64,000 nt of DNA from CALSMU01 sp965230225 (GTDB taxonomy: Bacteria > Bacteroidota > Bacteroidia > Flavobacteriales_D > Parvicellaceae): assembly GCA_965230225.1 (NCBI GenBank), contig CBDDKM010000006.1:558001-622000 (forward strand). Direction: 5' to 3'. The stretch's first letter is position 1, and every line of letters starts with the position of its first letter. The notes below the pieces were generated by a model. It saw only the letters and a list, made by a program, of their open reading frames with translations. It did not search any database and had not been told where the DNA came from. Positions 16,901 through 26,994 of this stretch are shown here, piece after piece. A program made the position numbers and the translations under genes.

Positions 16901-18220
16901 TTATCTAACTCTTACTCTTGGGTCCAGAAATCCATAGGTAATATCTACCAATATTTGGATGACCACAAAGAAGGATGAAATGACTATTACTGTTCCCATT
17001 ACGATGGGGAGATCGTCGTTTAACAAGGCTGCTACCAACTTTTCGCCCAGCCCGTCCCAGGCAAACACCTGCTCTACAAACACAGACCCTGCTAACAGGG
17101 ATGCAAACCAACCAGAAATGGCTGTAATTACAGGATTTAATGCATTTTTCAACGCATGAACCACTACAATTTTAAAGAAAGACAACCCTTTTGCTTTAGC
17201 TGTTCGAATGTAATCCTGAGAAAGGACTTCGAGCATCGAACTTCTGGTTAATTGCGTTACAATGGCCAATGGTCTAATACCTAAGGTTATTGAAGGAAGC
17301 ACTAGGTTTTCCCAGAAGTACCTTTCCTTACCGGTATAATCATCCAGATCTACCAATGGTCCTGAAGGATTCAAGCCAGTTCCTCCAAATTCGAAAGCTG
17401 TACTTAATAGCGGTAACTCTCCATAATTGAAAATACTATACCCTATTATATATACCAGCCATATACCAAACCCAACCAGAAAACCTTTTAATCCCCACAG
17501 TAATACCTCCTGAACCTTGAACCTCTTATCTCCCTCTTCAACCTTTTTCATAAACATTTTGTACAGTCCTATGACTACACCCAAGCTTGCTAGCATGACA
17601 GGGAACGCCGGCAGATTCATGGTTTCGGCCCACTTAACACCACCTACAACGGATATAATCGCCGCCATAAAGAATGACGGCGCCGACATCCCGGTGACGG
17701 CAAATATAAATGAGGAATTATCGAAAAATGTTCCTTTATTAACAGCGGATATGACTCCGAGGAATATTCCCAATATGGTGGCAAGAATCATAGATGTTAG
17801 TGCCAATATTACAGTATTGGGCAACTTTTGTGCTATGATATCTGAGACCTTAGATTTGTTCTGATAGGACCTCCGGAGATAGGGCATTTTAAATACAACG
17901 GTTCTGTTATCGCTCCAGTCAAACAATTCTGTTGCGTTATACTTTGCAGTATCCAGATAAATTCTGGACTTTTCTACCGACTTATTGTGAATGGATATTG
18001 GAGATAAATCGTTTAAGTAGAGAGCATACCTCTGATACAAAGGCAAGTCCAAACCTAAGTCTCTTTTAATATTTTCCACCACTTCTTCGGTGGCATGATT
18101 TCCCCCCAACAATCTGGCAGGGTCTCCGGGTTTAGCATTAAAAAGGAAGAAAATAGCAGTAATTACCCCGAACAATACGAGGAAACCATACAATATTTTT
18201 CTTACAATGTATCTTAACAT
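16901..18220 (-). CDS. DppB/OppB-type ABC transporter permease
   Basis: The 439-residue membrane protein begins with the family's N-terminal helix and PGDPARLLGG, followed by LGLDLPLYQRY. The C-terminal EAA-like coupling region reads RTAKAKGLSFFKIVVVHALKNAL. This is the permease 1 subunit of peptide/nickel-type ABC importers. It is about 100 residues longer than usual because of extra segments between membrane helices (about residues 80-130 and 195-290). No partner permease, ATPase or binding protein lies next to it, so its partners must be elsewhere. It begins immediately after the stop of the DoxX gene. Confidence 0.88.
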   Translation of the reverse strand: MLRYIVRKILYGFLVLFGVITAIFFLFNAKPGDPARLLGGNHATEEVVENIKRDLGLDLPLYQRYALYLNDLSPISIHNKSVEKSRIYLDTAKYNATELFDWSDNRTVVFKMPYLRRSYQNKSKVSDIIAQKLPNTVILALTSMILATILGIFLGVISAVNKGTFFDNSSFIFAVTGMSAPSFFMAAIISVVGGVKWAETMNLPAFPVMLASLGVVIGLYKMFMKKVEEGDKRFKVQEVLLWGLKGFLVGFGIWLVYIIGYSIFNYGELPLLSTAFEFGGTGLNPSGPLVDLDDYTGKERYFWENLVLPSITLGIRPLAIVTQLTRSSMLEVLSQDYIRTAKAKGLSFFKIVVVHALKNALNPVITAISGWFASLLAGSVFVEQVFAWDGLGEKLVAALLNDDLPIVMGTVIVISSFFVVIQILVDITYGFLDPRVRVR

Positions 18221-20158
18221 TTACAATGCTTTAATTTCTTCTACTGTAGGGAAACGGTTATAATCCCATTTTCCTGTTACCACAGCATTCTTAAGGTAGA
18301 TCATTCCGGGGTTGGATCTCACAACGATTTTTAGTTCGGTACCATCTGCAGATAAAAATGGAGCGTTTACTCCTTGTTTTTCTGCAAATTCCTGAGCCGT
18401 TTTATGGTCGGCAGAAGCAATACAGAATACTGGAATTCCTTGCTGCATGGCTTCATTGGTAATTTCAGCCACCTCTTTCCAGGCTTCCTTATCTGACTTC
18501 TCTATATCATAAGATATAACCAGTAATACCTGCTCTAAACTAAACAAATATTCTGTAAATTCCACATCCATCTCAGATGTTCCTATTTTTCTTTCGAACT
18601 GGCCCTTCATAAGGTACAGAGAATCAGGATAGAACGCTGGATCGTAATCCATAGCATACATGGTATCGATATAACCGTATTTTAGGTCTTCTACCACCAC
18701 CATTTGCTCGTAGTAATCCTGATACAATGAATCAATATATTTCGCCAGTATTGGAACTTGCTTTTGCTCTTCAGATAAAGTATTGAATGGCTTAGATGGA
18801 GTAAAGTCTTGAATAGAAGCAATTTTCCCTTCCACCACTACGATCTCTTCGGAAGAAACAAATGAATAACTGGCTTCAATTTCTTCCCAACGTTGCATAT
18901 AATCATCCTGGAATATTTCTAACAACTCTCCGGTTTCGTTGTGCTTATAGGTATACAAATTGTTGTTTACCTGATTAACTCCATCGTTCTTCTTCTCGAT
19001 CAAGTTGTTACCCAGGGCATATCCTCTATAATCTTTAATCGGAAGGTAAGTATAGGTATACAATGCAAACCCAAATGAGAAAACTATAGCTAAAGCTGCG
19101 GTGAGAATTACATGTAGTTTCTCCGCCATCATTTTCTTAATGAGCATATAGATCGCACTAACAATGATTACAAATATGGTTGGGAACCACCATCCAAATA
19201 ACCATGCTCCCACCACCAGTGTAAACAGTACTGTACCGGATAAGATGATAACATCATCTTTATCATCATTAAACTTAATTTGCCCTTGCATTAAGAAAAT
19301 GATGATCACATATACTAGCAATGCCAGGTCTTTAAAGAAAGACTCCCATGGAGTAAGTGACCTACCGATAGAACCTTTAAGGGCATCACCAAAACACCCA
19401 CAATCTGTAACACATTTTTTATCAAAACTTTCAAGAGCCAGAATATTTACCCTTTCCTCTCCTTTCATGTAATAAAGCACTGAATCTTTACCAACTTCAT
19501 ACTGATTGGCTTTTATCTGCTCCAAAGCCTCTACTCTTTGATTGATGTGCTCATTATCATAAATCACCAATGCTTTGTCGTACTCCAAAGCACCATCTTC
19601 ATAATTTCCAGAAACCAGATAATCATCCCCTGCATCTACGTAACTGGCAAATTCCAGCGTTGCACGCTGAGTATCATTACAACTAGCCGTAAAATACGTT
19701 AACCAGGCAAAGAATAGGATCATCCCCATTAATGCCCAGGAGGATATCCTGATTAGCCCACCAAATATAACTGCTAAACCAAGCACTATTTCGGATCCTG
19801 CAATAAGGATGGACAACCAAAGTGCATGAGGCTCAAAAATGGTCCAACCCAATGCGTCTTCGGCAAAATATTCTTCCAATTTGAATGAAAAACCTAAGGT
19901 ATCGTTTGCCTTGATTAAACCAGAAACCACAAACAAGGCTCCTAAAAGTATTCTGGCAATATAGGTACTGTACTTTATCCCTTCTTTAACCACCAGGTTA
20001 ATTACTCCTAACACCAACCAACTAACAGTTGTAGCCCAGTACAATCCATTAAAGACATCTCCATAAGGTTTATATACAAATGGCAGAATCAACATGATTA
20101 GTCCTATTAGCAAATAGGCAATACCAGTAATTTTAGAAAGTTTTGAGAGATTTTTCAT
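18221..20158 (-). CDS. BT_3928-type DoxX family membrane protein
   Basis: The 645-residue protein has an N-terminal DoxX-like bundle of membrane helices, a soluble insert, and a cysteine pair block CVTDCGCFGDAL near residue 240. Further membrane helices follow, then a C-terminal thioredoxin-like domain lacking a CxxC (IPVFCIASADHKTAQEFAEK). The CGCFGD block and this layout match the BT_3928 family of Bacteroidota, related to MauE/DoxX redox proteins. A role in quinone- or thiol-linked redox chemistry at the membrane is inferred only. It is the first gene of the minus-strand run that continues through tpiA and prmA. Confidence 0.8.
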   Translation of the reverse strand: MKNLSKLSKITGIAYLLIGLIMLILPFVYKPYGDVFNGLYWATTVSWLVLGVINLVVKEGIKYSTYIARILLGALFVVSGLIKANDTLGFSFKLEEYFAEDALGWTIFEPHALWLSILIAGSEIVLGLAVIFGGLIRISSWALMGMILFFAWLTYFTASCNDTQRATLEFASYVDAGDDYLVSGNYEDGALEYDKALVIYDNEHINQRVEALEQIKANQYEVGKDSVLYYMKGEERVNILALESFDKKCVTDCGCFGDALKGSIGRSLTPWESFFKDLALLVYVIIIFLMQGQIKFNDDKDDVIILSGTVLFTLVVGAWLFGWWFPTIFVIIVSAIYMLIKKMMAEKLHVILTAALAIVFSFGFALYTYTYLPIKDYRGYALGNNLIEKKNDGVNQVNNNLYTYKHNETGELLEIFQDDYMQRWEEIEASYSFVSSEEIVVVEGKIASIQDFTPSKPFNTLSEEQKQVPILAKYIDSLYQDYYEQMVVVEDLKYGYIDTMYAMDYDPAFYPDSLYLMKGQFERKIGTSEMDVEFTEYLFSLEQVLLVISYDIEKSDKEAWKEVAEITNEAMQQGIPVFCIASADHKTAQEFAEKQGVNAPFLSADGTELKIVVRSNPGMIYLKNAVVTGKWDYNRFPTVEEIKAL

Positions 20159-20209
20159 TGCGATGAGTTTTCCTCAAAGTTAGTATGGAAAATAATTATT
20201 GATTCAGGT

Positions 20210-20767
20210 TTAACAGTTCGATAACGTTTTTTCCTCGGCGATTTTAATCAAGGCAAAAACGGCATAATTAATCATATCGTAGTAGTTGGCATCAATTCCT
20301 TCCGATATCAATGTTTCCCCTTTATTATCCTCAATTTGTTTTACTCTTAAAATCTTCATCAGGATTAAATCGGTTAGCGAAGAAACCCTCATATCTCTCC
20401 AGGCTTCACCGTAATCGTGGTTTTTTCTTTCCATTAATGATTTTGCTTCGATTGCAAACTTATTGTAAAGATTAACCGTTTCTTCGGTTTCCAATTCCAA
20501 TCGATCATCGTCTTCCATCTCCAACTGGATGATGGCCATAATACAATAATTAATGATCCCGATGAACTCTGGCTCTATTCCTTCATCTACTTTACTCTCT
20601 CCTACTTCCTGGATGGTTCTGATTCTATTGGCTTTGATAAAAATCTGATCCGTTAACGAACTGGTTCTGAGTATCCTCCACGCTGTGCCATAATCTTTAG
20701 TTTTTTTACTAAAAATGTCTTTACATTTGGCAATAGCTTCATCGTATTGTTGCGATGTATTATTCAT
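20210..20767 (-). CDS. DUF1599 protein with two tandem domain copies
   Basis: The 185 residues contain two copies of one motif set. Copy one reads KTKDYGTAWRILRTSSLTDQI and copy two reads HDYGEAWRDMRVSSLTDLI. Each is followed by a RxxxI segment, GI(E/D), and an INYxxxA(I/L)IxxE helix. This is the DUF1599 arrangement, common in Bacteroidota and thought to be related to all-alpha NTP pyrophosphohydrolases. The substrate is unknown. The gene is divergent from folP, and the shared upstream space is only 59 bp. Confidence 0.87.
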   Translation of the reverse strand: MNNTSQQYDEAIAKCKDIFSKKTKDYGTAWRILRTSSLTDQIFIKANRIRTIQEVGESKVDEGIEPEFIGIINYCIMAIIQLEMEDDDRLELETEETVNLYNKFAIEAKSLMERKNHDYGEAWRDMRVSSLTDLILMKILRVKQIEDNKGETLISEGIDANYYDMINYAVFALIKIAEEKTLSNC

Positions 20768-20826
20768 TCCTGATTATAATCGTTAAATAAGCCGTGAAAG
20801 ATACGTATTTCCATCGAAAATCCACC

Positions 20827-21642
20827 ATGAATTGCAAGGGGAAACTCATCTCTTTTAATGAACCATTGGTAATGTCTATTCTGAACGTTACTCCAGACTC
20901 ATTTTACGATGGTGGAGAGTACAATAGCAATGATAAAGTTCTAACAATGGCAGAACAACATCTTTCTGAAGGTGCGGATATTCTAGACATAGGTGGTTAC
21001 TCTTCTCGTCCAGGGGCAAAAGAAGTTTCGCCAGAAGAGGAACTTAACAGGGTTATTCCAGCTATAGAGGCGATAGTAAATCATTTTCCTGATGCCATCA
21101 TTTCGATAGATACTTTTAGGAGCGACGTAGCCAAACAAGCTATTCTTTCCGGAGCAAGTATTATCAACGATATTTCTGCAGGAGAGTTGGACAGTAACAT
21201 GTTTAAAACTGTGGCAGAGTTAAAGGTTCCTTACATTATGATGCACATGAAAGGAACTCCTGATAACATGCAAAATAATCCAACATATGGGGATGTTACG
21301 AAAGAAGTCATCCACTACTTCTCAAAAAAAGTTAATCAACTGAGAGTACTTGGAGTAAATGACATTATTTTGGACCCAGGTTTTGGATTTGGAAAAACAA
21401 TCGAACACAATTACGAGTTATTATCCAACCTGAAACAACTAAATGTTTTCGGATTACCTGTACTTGCAGGAATTTCCAGAAAATCGATGCTGTACAAACC
21501 TCTTGGTATCACTCCTAAAGAAGCGTTAAACGCCACTACAACAGCTAATACTATAGCACTAAACAATGGAGCTTCTTTACTCCGAGTTCACGACACGAAA
21601 GAAGCCAAAGAATGTATTAAAATTTGTCAGTATCTTACTTAA
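20827..21642 (+). CDS. folP: Dihydropteroate synthase
   Basis: Folate-pathway TIM-barrel enzyme that joins p-aminobenzoate to dihydropterin pyrophosphate. VMSILNVTPDSFYDGG near the N-terminus is the pterin/pyrophosphate loop. GGYSSRPGA, FRSDVAKQA, INDISAG, LDPGFGFGK and GISRKSML follow in the order of the family. The ATG at 20827 is preferred because homologues begin just before NCKGK. An upstream GTG at 20794 would add 11 unusual residues and leave only 26 bp to the divergent gene. The 3-prime end overlaps the convergent gene by 8 bp. Confidence 0.94.
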   Translation: MNCKGKLISFNEPLVMSILNVTPDSFYDGGEYNSNDKVLTMAEQHLSEGADILDIGGYSSRPGAKEVSPEEELNRVIPAIEAIVNHFPDAIISIDTFRSDVAKQAILSGASIINDISAGELDSNMFKTVAELKVPYIMMHMKGTPDNMQNNPTYGDVTKEVIHYFSKKVNQLRVLGVNDIILDPGFGFGKTIEHNYELLSNLKQLNVFGLPVLAGISRKSMLYKPLGITPKEALNATTTANTIALNNGASLLRVHDTKEAKECIKICQYLT

Positions 21643-22534
21643 ATACCGGCTCTGAGATAATTAGCTGAACACCTTTACCTCCTTTTAAACTTCCGATGGT
21701 TGCAGATGGTTTTTTAGCAGTATCGGCAAATTTCTCCGACTCAAACTCAAAGTTATACTTCTGAGCTTTAACAAAATCTCCTCCGTACATAATTTTCTTT
21801 TTGTATCCCTCAGGAACATTTGACTCGATAATGGACAGCATTTTGGCTAACAGTTGAGCAGATAGTACTTCATCTCCTTCTGTATCGAACATCACTTCAA
21901 ACTGATAGATATTATCGCCATCTACTGTAATGATTTGATTGCTTCCGGCAGCAAATTTTTGCTTTACTTCAATTACCGTTTTTCCTCCTTGTTCCTTTTT
22001 GCTTCCGTCTACTGTGTTTGCAAAACTTCCTTTTTTACTATCTTCGAATATGGCTTTAAAAGTAGCTTCAAAACCTTGCATCATATCCCCTACCTTCTTA
22101 ACTCTTGCTAAATCTGCTTCCTTTTCTGCTTTCTTCCTTTCAAACTCTAAAATACCTTCCAGTTTTCCTTTCCAGGTGGTTTGTTTTCCGGCATTCCAAC
22201 CATCTAAATAAGCTCCTGCATTTTTATGTAATTGAAGAAGGTTCTGACATTGATCCGCTAAACCTCCGGTAGCTACCACTTTCATTTTAACCATCTTTAC
22301 CTCGTACACTTTATTAGCCAATTGAGCTGTTAAAGCTGCTACATCTTTTTCTGTAGAAGCTGAAGAACATTTGGACTCCCAATCTTTTTTATCCTTCTTC
22401 CAGGCTTTAGCAAAGTCTTTTGATGAGATGTTTTGCTCAAACTCCAATAACAAACCAGCATATTCCTTCGCTCCACTTTGAGCATTCCCAATAACTCCTA
22501 ATAATGTAAATGCAATAAGTAATAGTTTTCTCAT
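21635..22534 (-). CDS. Exported protein of unknown function, partner of the caspase gene
   Basis: The 299-residue protein starts with a signal peptide (LLLIAFTLLGVIGNAQ). It continues as a helical, Lys-rich region, then a mixed region with KEQGGKTVIEVKQKFAAG and GDNIYQFEVMFDTEGDEV. No family is recognised. It follows the WD40-caspase gene by 22 bp in the same direction, so the two are probably co-transcribed and may act together in the periplasm. Its stop overlaps the end of folP by 8 bp on the opposite strand. Confidence 0.7.
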   Translation of the reverse strand: MRKLLLIAFTLLGVIGNAQSGAKEYAGLLLEFEQNISSKDFAKAWKKDKKDWESKCSSASTEKDVAALTAQLANKVYEVKMVKMKVVATGGLADQCQNLLQLHKNAGAYLDGWNAGKQTTWKGKLEGILEFERKKAEKEADLARVKKVGDMMQGFEATFKAIFEDSKKGSFANTVDGSKKEQGGKTVIEVKQKFAAGSNQIITVDGDNIYQFEVMFDTEGDEVLSAQLLAKMLSIIESNVPEGYKKKIMYGGDFVKAQKYNFEFESEKFADTAKKPSATIGSLKGGKGVQLIISEPVFK

Positions 22535-22556
22535 AGGTGTAATTTTAGATATCTAT

Positions 22557-25500
22557 TTACCAAATCTGATAATCCAGTGCAATGTTTTGAATTCTAGATG
22601 TTGGCACTTGTTTTCCGTGTGATAATTTAGCTACTTTTTCGGTAACGTACAATTGTAATTCGCTCAGCATGATTTTCCCATCTTCGTTTAAGTCTGCTGT
22701 TTCATTTCTTAAACCGGACAATAGGCAATAGGTAAACAATCCATTTTTCCATTCATCGCTTTCCATAGCAAACTCAGCACCACCAGCACTAGAAATTACC
22801 GTAGTACCAGTACCTCTCCTCAGGTCAGAAAACAACTCTTTCATCATTTTGGAAGGACTTACTCCATCCGCATTCTTATTCGCAATTCCCGGCCCTACAT
22901 TTCTAAACATCACATCCCCCTCAATCACCTCTGCTGTTTCGGCTGCTTCTACCTCATCTTCTTCCACTTCTCCACTATGACAAGTATCCATGATTAAGAG
23001 TTTTCTCAGTGGTTTTATTCCGTCCAGTATAGCTTCTATCTCTGAATACTCCAGCCCTTTAGTTTCCGGTTTTTCAAAATCAATGTCGTGAGTCCCATAG
23101 TAATAATCATATTGAGCATCCAATACACCGTGACCGGCAATAAACACAACTACCTGATCATCCACCGATGCTCCGTTCAAAAAGTCCTTCAATGCTTTAA
23201 AGTTGTTTTTTCTAACTTCTTCATTGGTCAATACCTTTTCATGAACATTTACATAGATGCCATTTTTACTTCCCTTCAGCAATTCAGCAAGGTCGTGTGC
23301 ATCTTTGGCCGCATAATTCAAATTGTACTTCTTGTTTTGGTATTTGGAGGTTCCAACAGAAACAATGTATAAATCTCTTTTTGCTTTTACATCGCAATTT
23401 ACCTCCAACGTCTGCTTTAAGCTCTCTATCCCTTTAGAGTTTACACAGGATACCTGAATCTTATTTACTCCAGAAGAAACTTCTATCTCCAAATCCTTTT
23501 CGATTTTATTCCCCGTTATCTCCATTCCTTTAGCTCCCAAAACTGGAACATCATTTACCCAAACATGTATTTTACTTAAATCGTACTTAGCATCTGATGC
23601 ACTCACTTTAATGGACACGGTTCTTTCTGTAGTAATTAAAGGCAATTCATTTCTGTTTAATACTGTAAGTGTAGGAAGGTGCATCTCGGATGTTAAATCA
23701 GACTCTTTCAACCCCAATTTTCTCAACCTCTTTTTATAGGCTTTTTCATAGAGAGACAACAATCCTTCATCTTCCGAATTCATTGCTGCTAACACAATAT
23801 CCGGTCGGTTATATTTAGCATCAAACTGCTCAAATGGGTAAGCATCTTTACCTACTCTAAAAGTTACCAGATCAGTTCCTTCTTTAGTTACCTTGTAATA
23901 GTTCTCTGGCGTTTTAAAGATGGCGTTATCCTTTTCACTTACCATGATAAATCTTTCCTCTCCAGTTTCCGGGTCATATACTTTCAATTCTCCACTTTCT
24001 AAACTTACCCCTACATAACCAAATTTATTGGTTTCTACTCCCGTGATTAGTTTAGTATTGAATACTTCTGTTTCTGCCTGGTGTTGAGTAATGATATTCA
24101 AGAAGTGGATTTTCTTTCGATCCTTAGAAACAATGTAGTCTGAAGGAGTGTGCTGCATAAATGGAACTCCCTTTACCTTTGGCTGTTTTCCATCCAATGG
24201 CACCATCAATTCTGCATCTACTTTAATGATTCCTAGTAGCGTTCTGGCAAACAAATGCTTTCCGTCTTTACTGTAGTTAATAAACGCTTCTCTTGCCAAT
24301 GCTCCTTTTAGATCAATTTGAACTAAATTTTGCCAGGATGAAGTTTCCCATACAATAATAATCCCTGTGTTAAACACCGCTGCTAATCTGGAACCATCAG
24401 CATTAAAGGTAATGGCACGAGCTTCAAAGAAGGTTCCTCCTGCAATTTTTTCTGTACTTAATTTACGAATTACTTTACCAGTATTAATATCTGATATGGT
24501 AATGGATTCTTTACCTGAACCGGCCAATGCTATATACTTTTCTTGTGGATCCATGGCTAAATCATTCACCCCTCCATGTTGGTCAGCCTCCACCACCCCA
24601 ACATACTCCGGCAAATGATCTGTTATCTGATACAAACGAAGTTCATCTCTTGTAAAATCAGTAATCAAATGACCTCCTTCAGGAGAAAAGAACAAGAAAT
24701 CTTTTCTACCTGCCACTCCTTTTGCCAGCTTTTCAGACATTTGGATGGACCTTTCCTTCATCTTCTCCTTGAAAGCGTCTCTATCTACATTAATCTTTCC
24801 CTCTGATAATTCTTTTAAATGCTCTAATCCTTTTAGTGTTCTTTTTTCCGACTGATCTTTCTTCTCCTCTTCTGTTTTCTGAACTCGTTCCTTACCTCTT
24901 TCGTGCAATGCAACTTCTCCAAATCGTTCCGCCTGATTTAAATCCCAAACAGATAGTTCTTCTCCCTGAAGGGTATAAAGAAAGTTTTGAGTTGGATGAA
25001 ATGCAAAGGTTTTAATCGGGTTCACTTCTCCTTTTAGAGTTCTGAACAATTGATGACGATTAACATCCCAAATTTTAATCACATTATCCTTCGATTTAAC
25101 TTGATTAAATATGCTCAATCGATAACCAGAAGTAGAAAATGTACTTCCGTCCGGGCTATACTCCAGAGACCTCACCTCTTCTGCCTCTTCTTCACTTCCC
25201 TCAATTGAATTGGTCATTTCTGCCACCAACTCTCCCGTAGTTAAGTTCCACATCTTAATCGATTTATCCAGGCTGGATGTTGCAATGCTATTGCTCCTTA
25301 GGTTAGCATCTATGGCAGTTATTTCTTTATCGTGCGCCTGAAAGGAAATTATTTCTTCGTAATCATTTGTATTGAATACCTTAACAACTCCCCTATAATC
25401 TGCAGTAACCAGTTTTCCTTCAATAAAACCAACTCCTACTACTTCCTTTTTATGAGGTTTAAACTTTTTAATTTGTTTCTGACTGGGAACATCCCAAACC

Positions 25501-26036
25501 AGCACATCGGTTAATTTAGAACAAACAGCTACTTGTTCTCCCTGAATATCCAAATCGTTGATCTCGGCACTCATCTTTCCTATCTTGATCAACTTGTGAT
25601 AATCTGAAGTATTCCAGCACACCACCTCTCTATTCTGGCTACCTGCAACCAAATAATCTCCTTTATCCGTAAACTCAAGTTTAACTACCTCAAAATAGAA
25701 CTTTACACTGTCTTTTTTTTCCCAGGTGTTTAAGTCCCAGATATAGGTTTTCTGTTTATGAGAGGCACTTGCTAAATAATTTCCTGATGGGTGAAAAGCA
25801 ACGTCGTTGATGTGGGATTTATGTCCTCTAAGAGTTCCTATTAACTTTCCAGATTGAACATCCCACACCTTTACGGCATTATCCTTTTCGCTTCCGGATG
25901 CAATGTACCTTCCATCAGCGCTGTACTTGATGCATGTAATGAGTCCAAGGTTCTTTTCCTGGGTGATTAATTCGGCTTGTTGAGCATGATAAAAACAGCT
26001 AACAAAAAGTGCCAACAAGAAAGGAATAGCTTTCAT
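22557..26036 (-). CDS. Exported WD40-repeat/caspase (peptidase C14) fusion protein
   Basis: From the ATG at 26036 the protein has 1159 residues. An earlier ATG at 26078 would add 14 residues ahead of a good signal peptide (AIPFLLALFVSCFYHAQQ), so 26036 is chosen. WD40 repeats fill about residues 25-400 (VKVWDVQSGK, TYIWDLNTWE, IKMWNLTTGE). A second propeller-like part extends to about 740. A caspase p20-like domain begins near 885 (YIVSVGTSKY). It has the catalytic His in FIAGHG near 966 and the catalytic Cys in MDTCHSGE near 1018. This is a complete dyad, so an Arg/Lys- or Asp-specific cysteine protease is plausible. The target is unknown. Confidence 0.88.
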   Translation of the reverse strand: MKAIPFLLALFVSCFYHAQQAELITQEKNLGLITCIKYSADGRYIASGSEKDNAVKVWDVQSGKLIGTLRGHKSHINDVAFHPSGNYLASASHKQKTYIWDLNTWEKKDSVKFYFEVVKLEFTDKGDYLVAGSQNREVVCWNTSDYHKLIKIGKMSAEINDLDIQGEQVAVCSKLTDVLVWDVPSQKQIKKFKPHKKEVVGVGFIEGKLVTADYRGVVKVFNTNDYEEIISFQAHDKEITAIDANLRSNSIATSSLDKSIKMWNLTTGELVAEMTNSIEGSEEEAEEVRSLEYSPDGSTFSTSGYRLSIFNQVKSKDNVIKIWDVNRHQLFRTLKGEVNPIKTFAFHPTQNFLYTLQGEELSVWDLNQAERFGEVALHERGKERVQKTEEEKKDQSEKRTLKGLEHLKELSEGKINVDRDAFKEKMKERSIQMSEKLAKGVAGRKDFLFFSPEGGHLITDFTRDELRLYQITDHLPEYVGVVEADQHGGVNDLAMDPQEKYIALAGSGKESITISDINTGKVIRKLSTEKIAGGTFFEARAITFNADGSRLAAVFNTGIIIVWETSSWQNLVQIDLKGALAREAFINYSKDGKHLFARTLLGIIKVDAELMVPLDGKQPKVKGVPFMQHTPSDYIVSKDRKKIHFLNIITQHQAETEVFNTKLITGVETNKFGYVGVSLESGELKVYDPETGEERFIMVSEKDNAIFKTPENYYKVTKEGTDLVTFRVGKDAYPFEQFDAKYNRPDIVLAAMNSEDEGLLSLYEKAYKKRLRKLGLKESDLTSEMHLPTLTVLNRNELPLITTERTVSIKVSASDAKYDLSKIHVWVNDVPVLGAKGMEITGNKIEKDLEIEVSSGVNKIQVSCVNSKGIESLKQTLEVNCDVKAKRDLYIVSVGTSKYQNKKYNLNYAAKDAHDLAELLKGSKNGIYVNVHEKVLTNEEVRKNNFKALKDFLNGASVDDQVVVFIAGHGVLDAQYDYYYGTHDIDFEKPETKGLEYSEIEAILDGIKPLRKLLIMDTCHSGEVEEDEVEAAETAEVIEGDVMFRNVGPGIANKNADGVSPSKMMKELFSDLRRGTGTTVISSAGGAEFAMESDEWKNGLFTYCLLSGLRNETADLNEDGKIMLSELQLYVTEKVAKLSHGKQVPTSRIQNIALDYQIW

Positions 26037-26139
26037 TTTTTTTACTTTTAGAGCAAATTTAAGCAAAGCGCGTTCCATTTAAAGTATTTGACTAAATAAA
26101 TATTATATGAACGCTTGATAATCAGAAAAAAAGAGCATT

Positions 26140-26994
26140 ATGAATTTATATTCCATCCCAACGGGAAATTTTAAGTTAGACGGAGGAGCAATGTTTGGAG
26201 TAGTTCCTAAATCTTTATGGCAAAGAACCAATCCTGCAGATGAAAACAACATGTGTAGCTGGGCCATGAGAAGCTTATTAATTGAAGATGGAGATCGTTT
26301 GATGTTGGTGGATTGTGGAATGGGAGATAAACAAAGTGCTAAGTTTTTTGGGTATTACTATCTATTTGGAGATGATACTCTGGAAAAATCATTGAACAAA
26401 CACGGCTTTACTTCTGATGACATTACGGATGTTATTCTTACCCACTTACATTTTGACCATTGCGGAGGAGCGATTAAATGGGCCAACGAAGAAAAAACAA
26501 TTCCTGAAGTCGTATTCAAAAATGCTAAGTACTGGAGTAATGAAAACCACTGGGACTGGGCCACTAACCCCAACCCTAGAGAAAAGGCTTCATTTTTACA
26601 GGAGAACATTGCCCCTATTAAAGAAAGTGGGCAATTATCATTTATTAACAGAGAAGGAAGAGTAACCAAAGATGCATTTAATGGTATTGATATTTTCTTT
26701 GCGGATGGACATACAGAGAGCCAGATCATTCCTATGATTAATTATAAAGGAAAAACGTTGGTGTTTATGGCTGATTTGTTACCAAGTGTGGGGCACTTAC
26801 CTCTACCCTATGTAATGGGATATGACACCAGACCATTGCTCACTTTAGATGAGAAAGCATTGTTCTTAAATGATGCAGCAGACAAAGAGTATGTTCTATT
26901 TCTGGAACACGACATCGACAATGAATGTTGCACGGTTCAACACACGGAAAAAGGAGTAAGATTAAAAGATACTTTTAGACTTACCGACCTCTAA
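26140..26994 (+). CDS. MBL-fold metallo-hydrolase
   Basis: The 284-residue protein carries THLHFDHCGG near residue 100, the HxHxDH zinc-binding motif of the metallo-beta-lactamase fold. FADGHTESQ near residue 188, FMADLLPS near 207 and a final LEHD provide the remaining ligands. The pattern resembles lactonase/phosphodiesterase-like members; the substrate cannot be told. It is divergent from the caspase gene across about 100 bp. Its TAA shares 4 bp with the stop of the convergent gene. Confidence 0.88.
   Translation: MNLYSIPTGNFKLDGGAMFGVVPKSLWQRTNPADENNMCSWAMRSLLIEDGDRLMLVDCGMGDKQSAKFFGYYYLFGDDTLEKSLNKHGFTSDDITDVILTHLHFDHCGGAIKWANEEKTIPEVVFKNAKYWSNENHWDWATNPNPREKASFLQENIAPIKESGQLSFINREGRVTKDAFNGIDIFFADGHTESQIIPMINYKGKTLVFMADLLPSVGHLPLPYVMGYDTRPLLTLDEKALFLNDAADKEYVLFLEHDIDNECCTVQHTEKGVRLKDTFRLTDL

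Noticed and set aside
20794..20826. GTG start for folP.
   Set aside because: The added residues are absent from the family N-terminus and the start would leave only 26 bp to the divergent gene.
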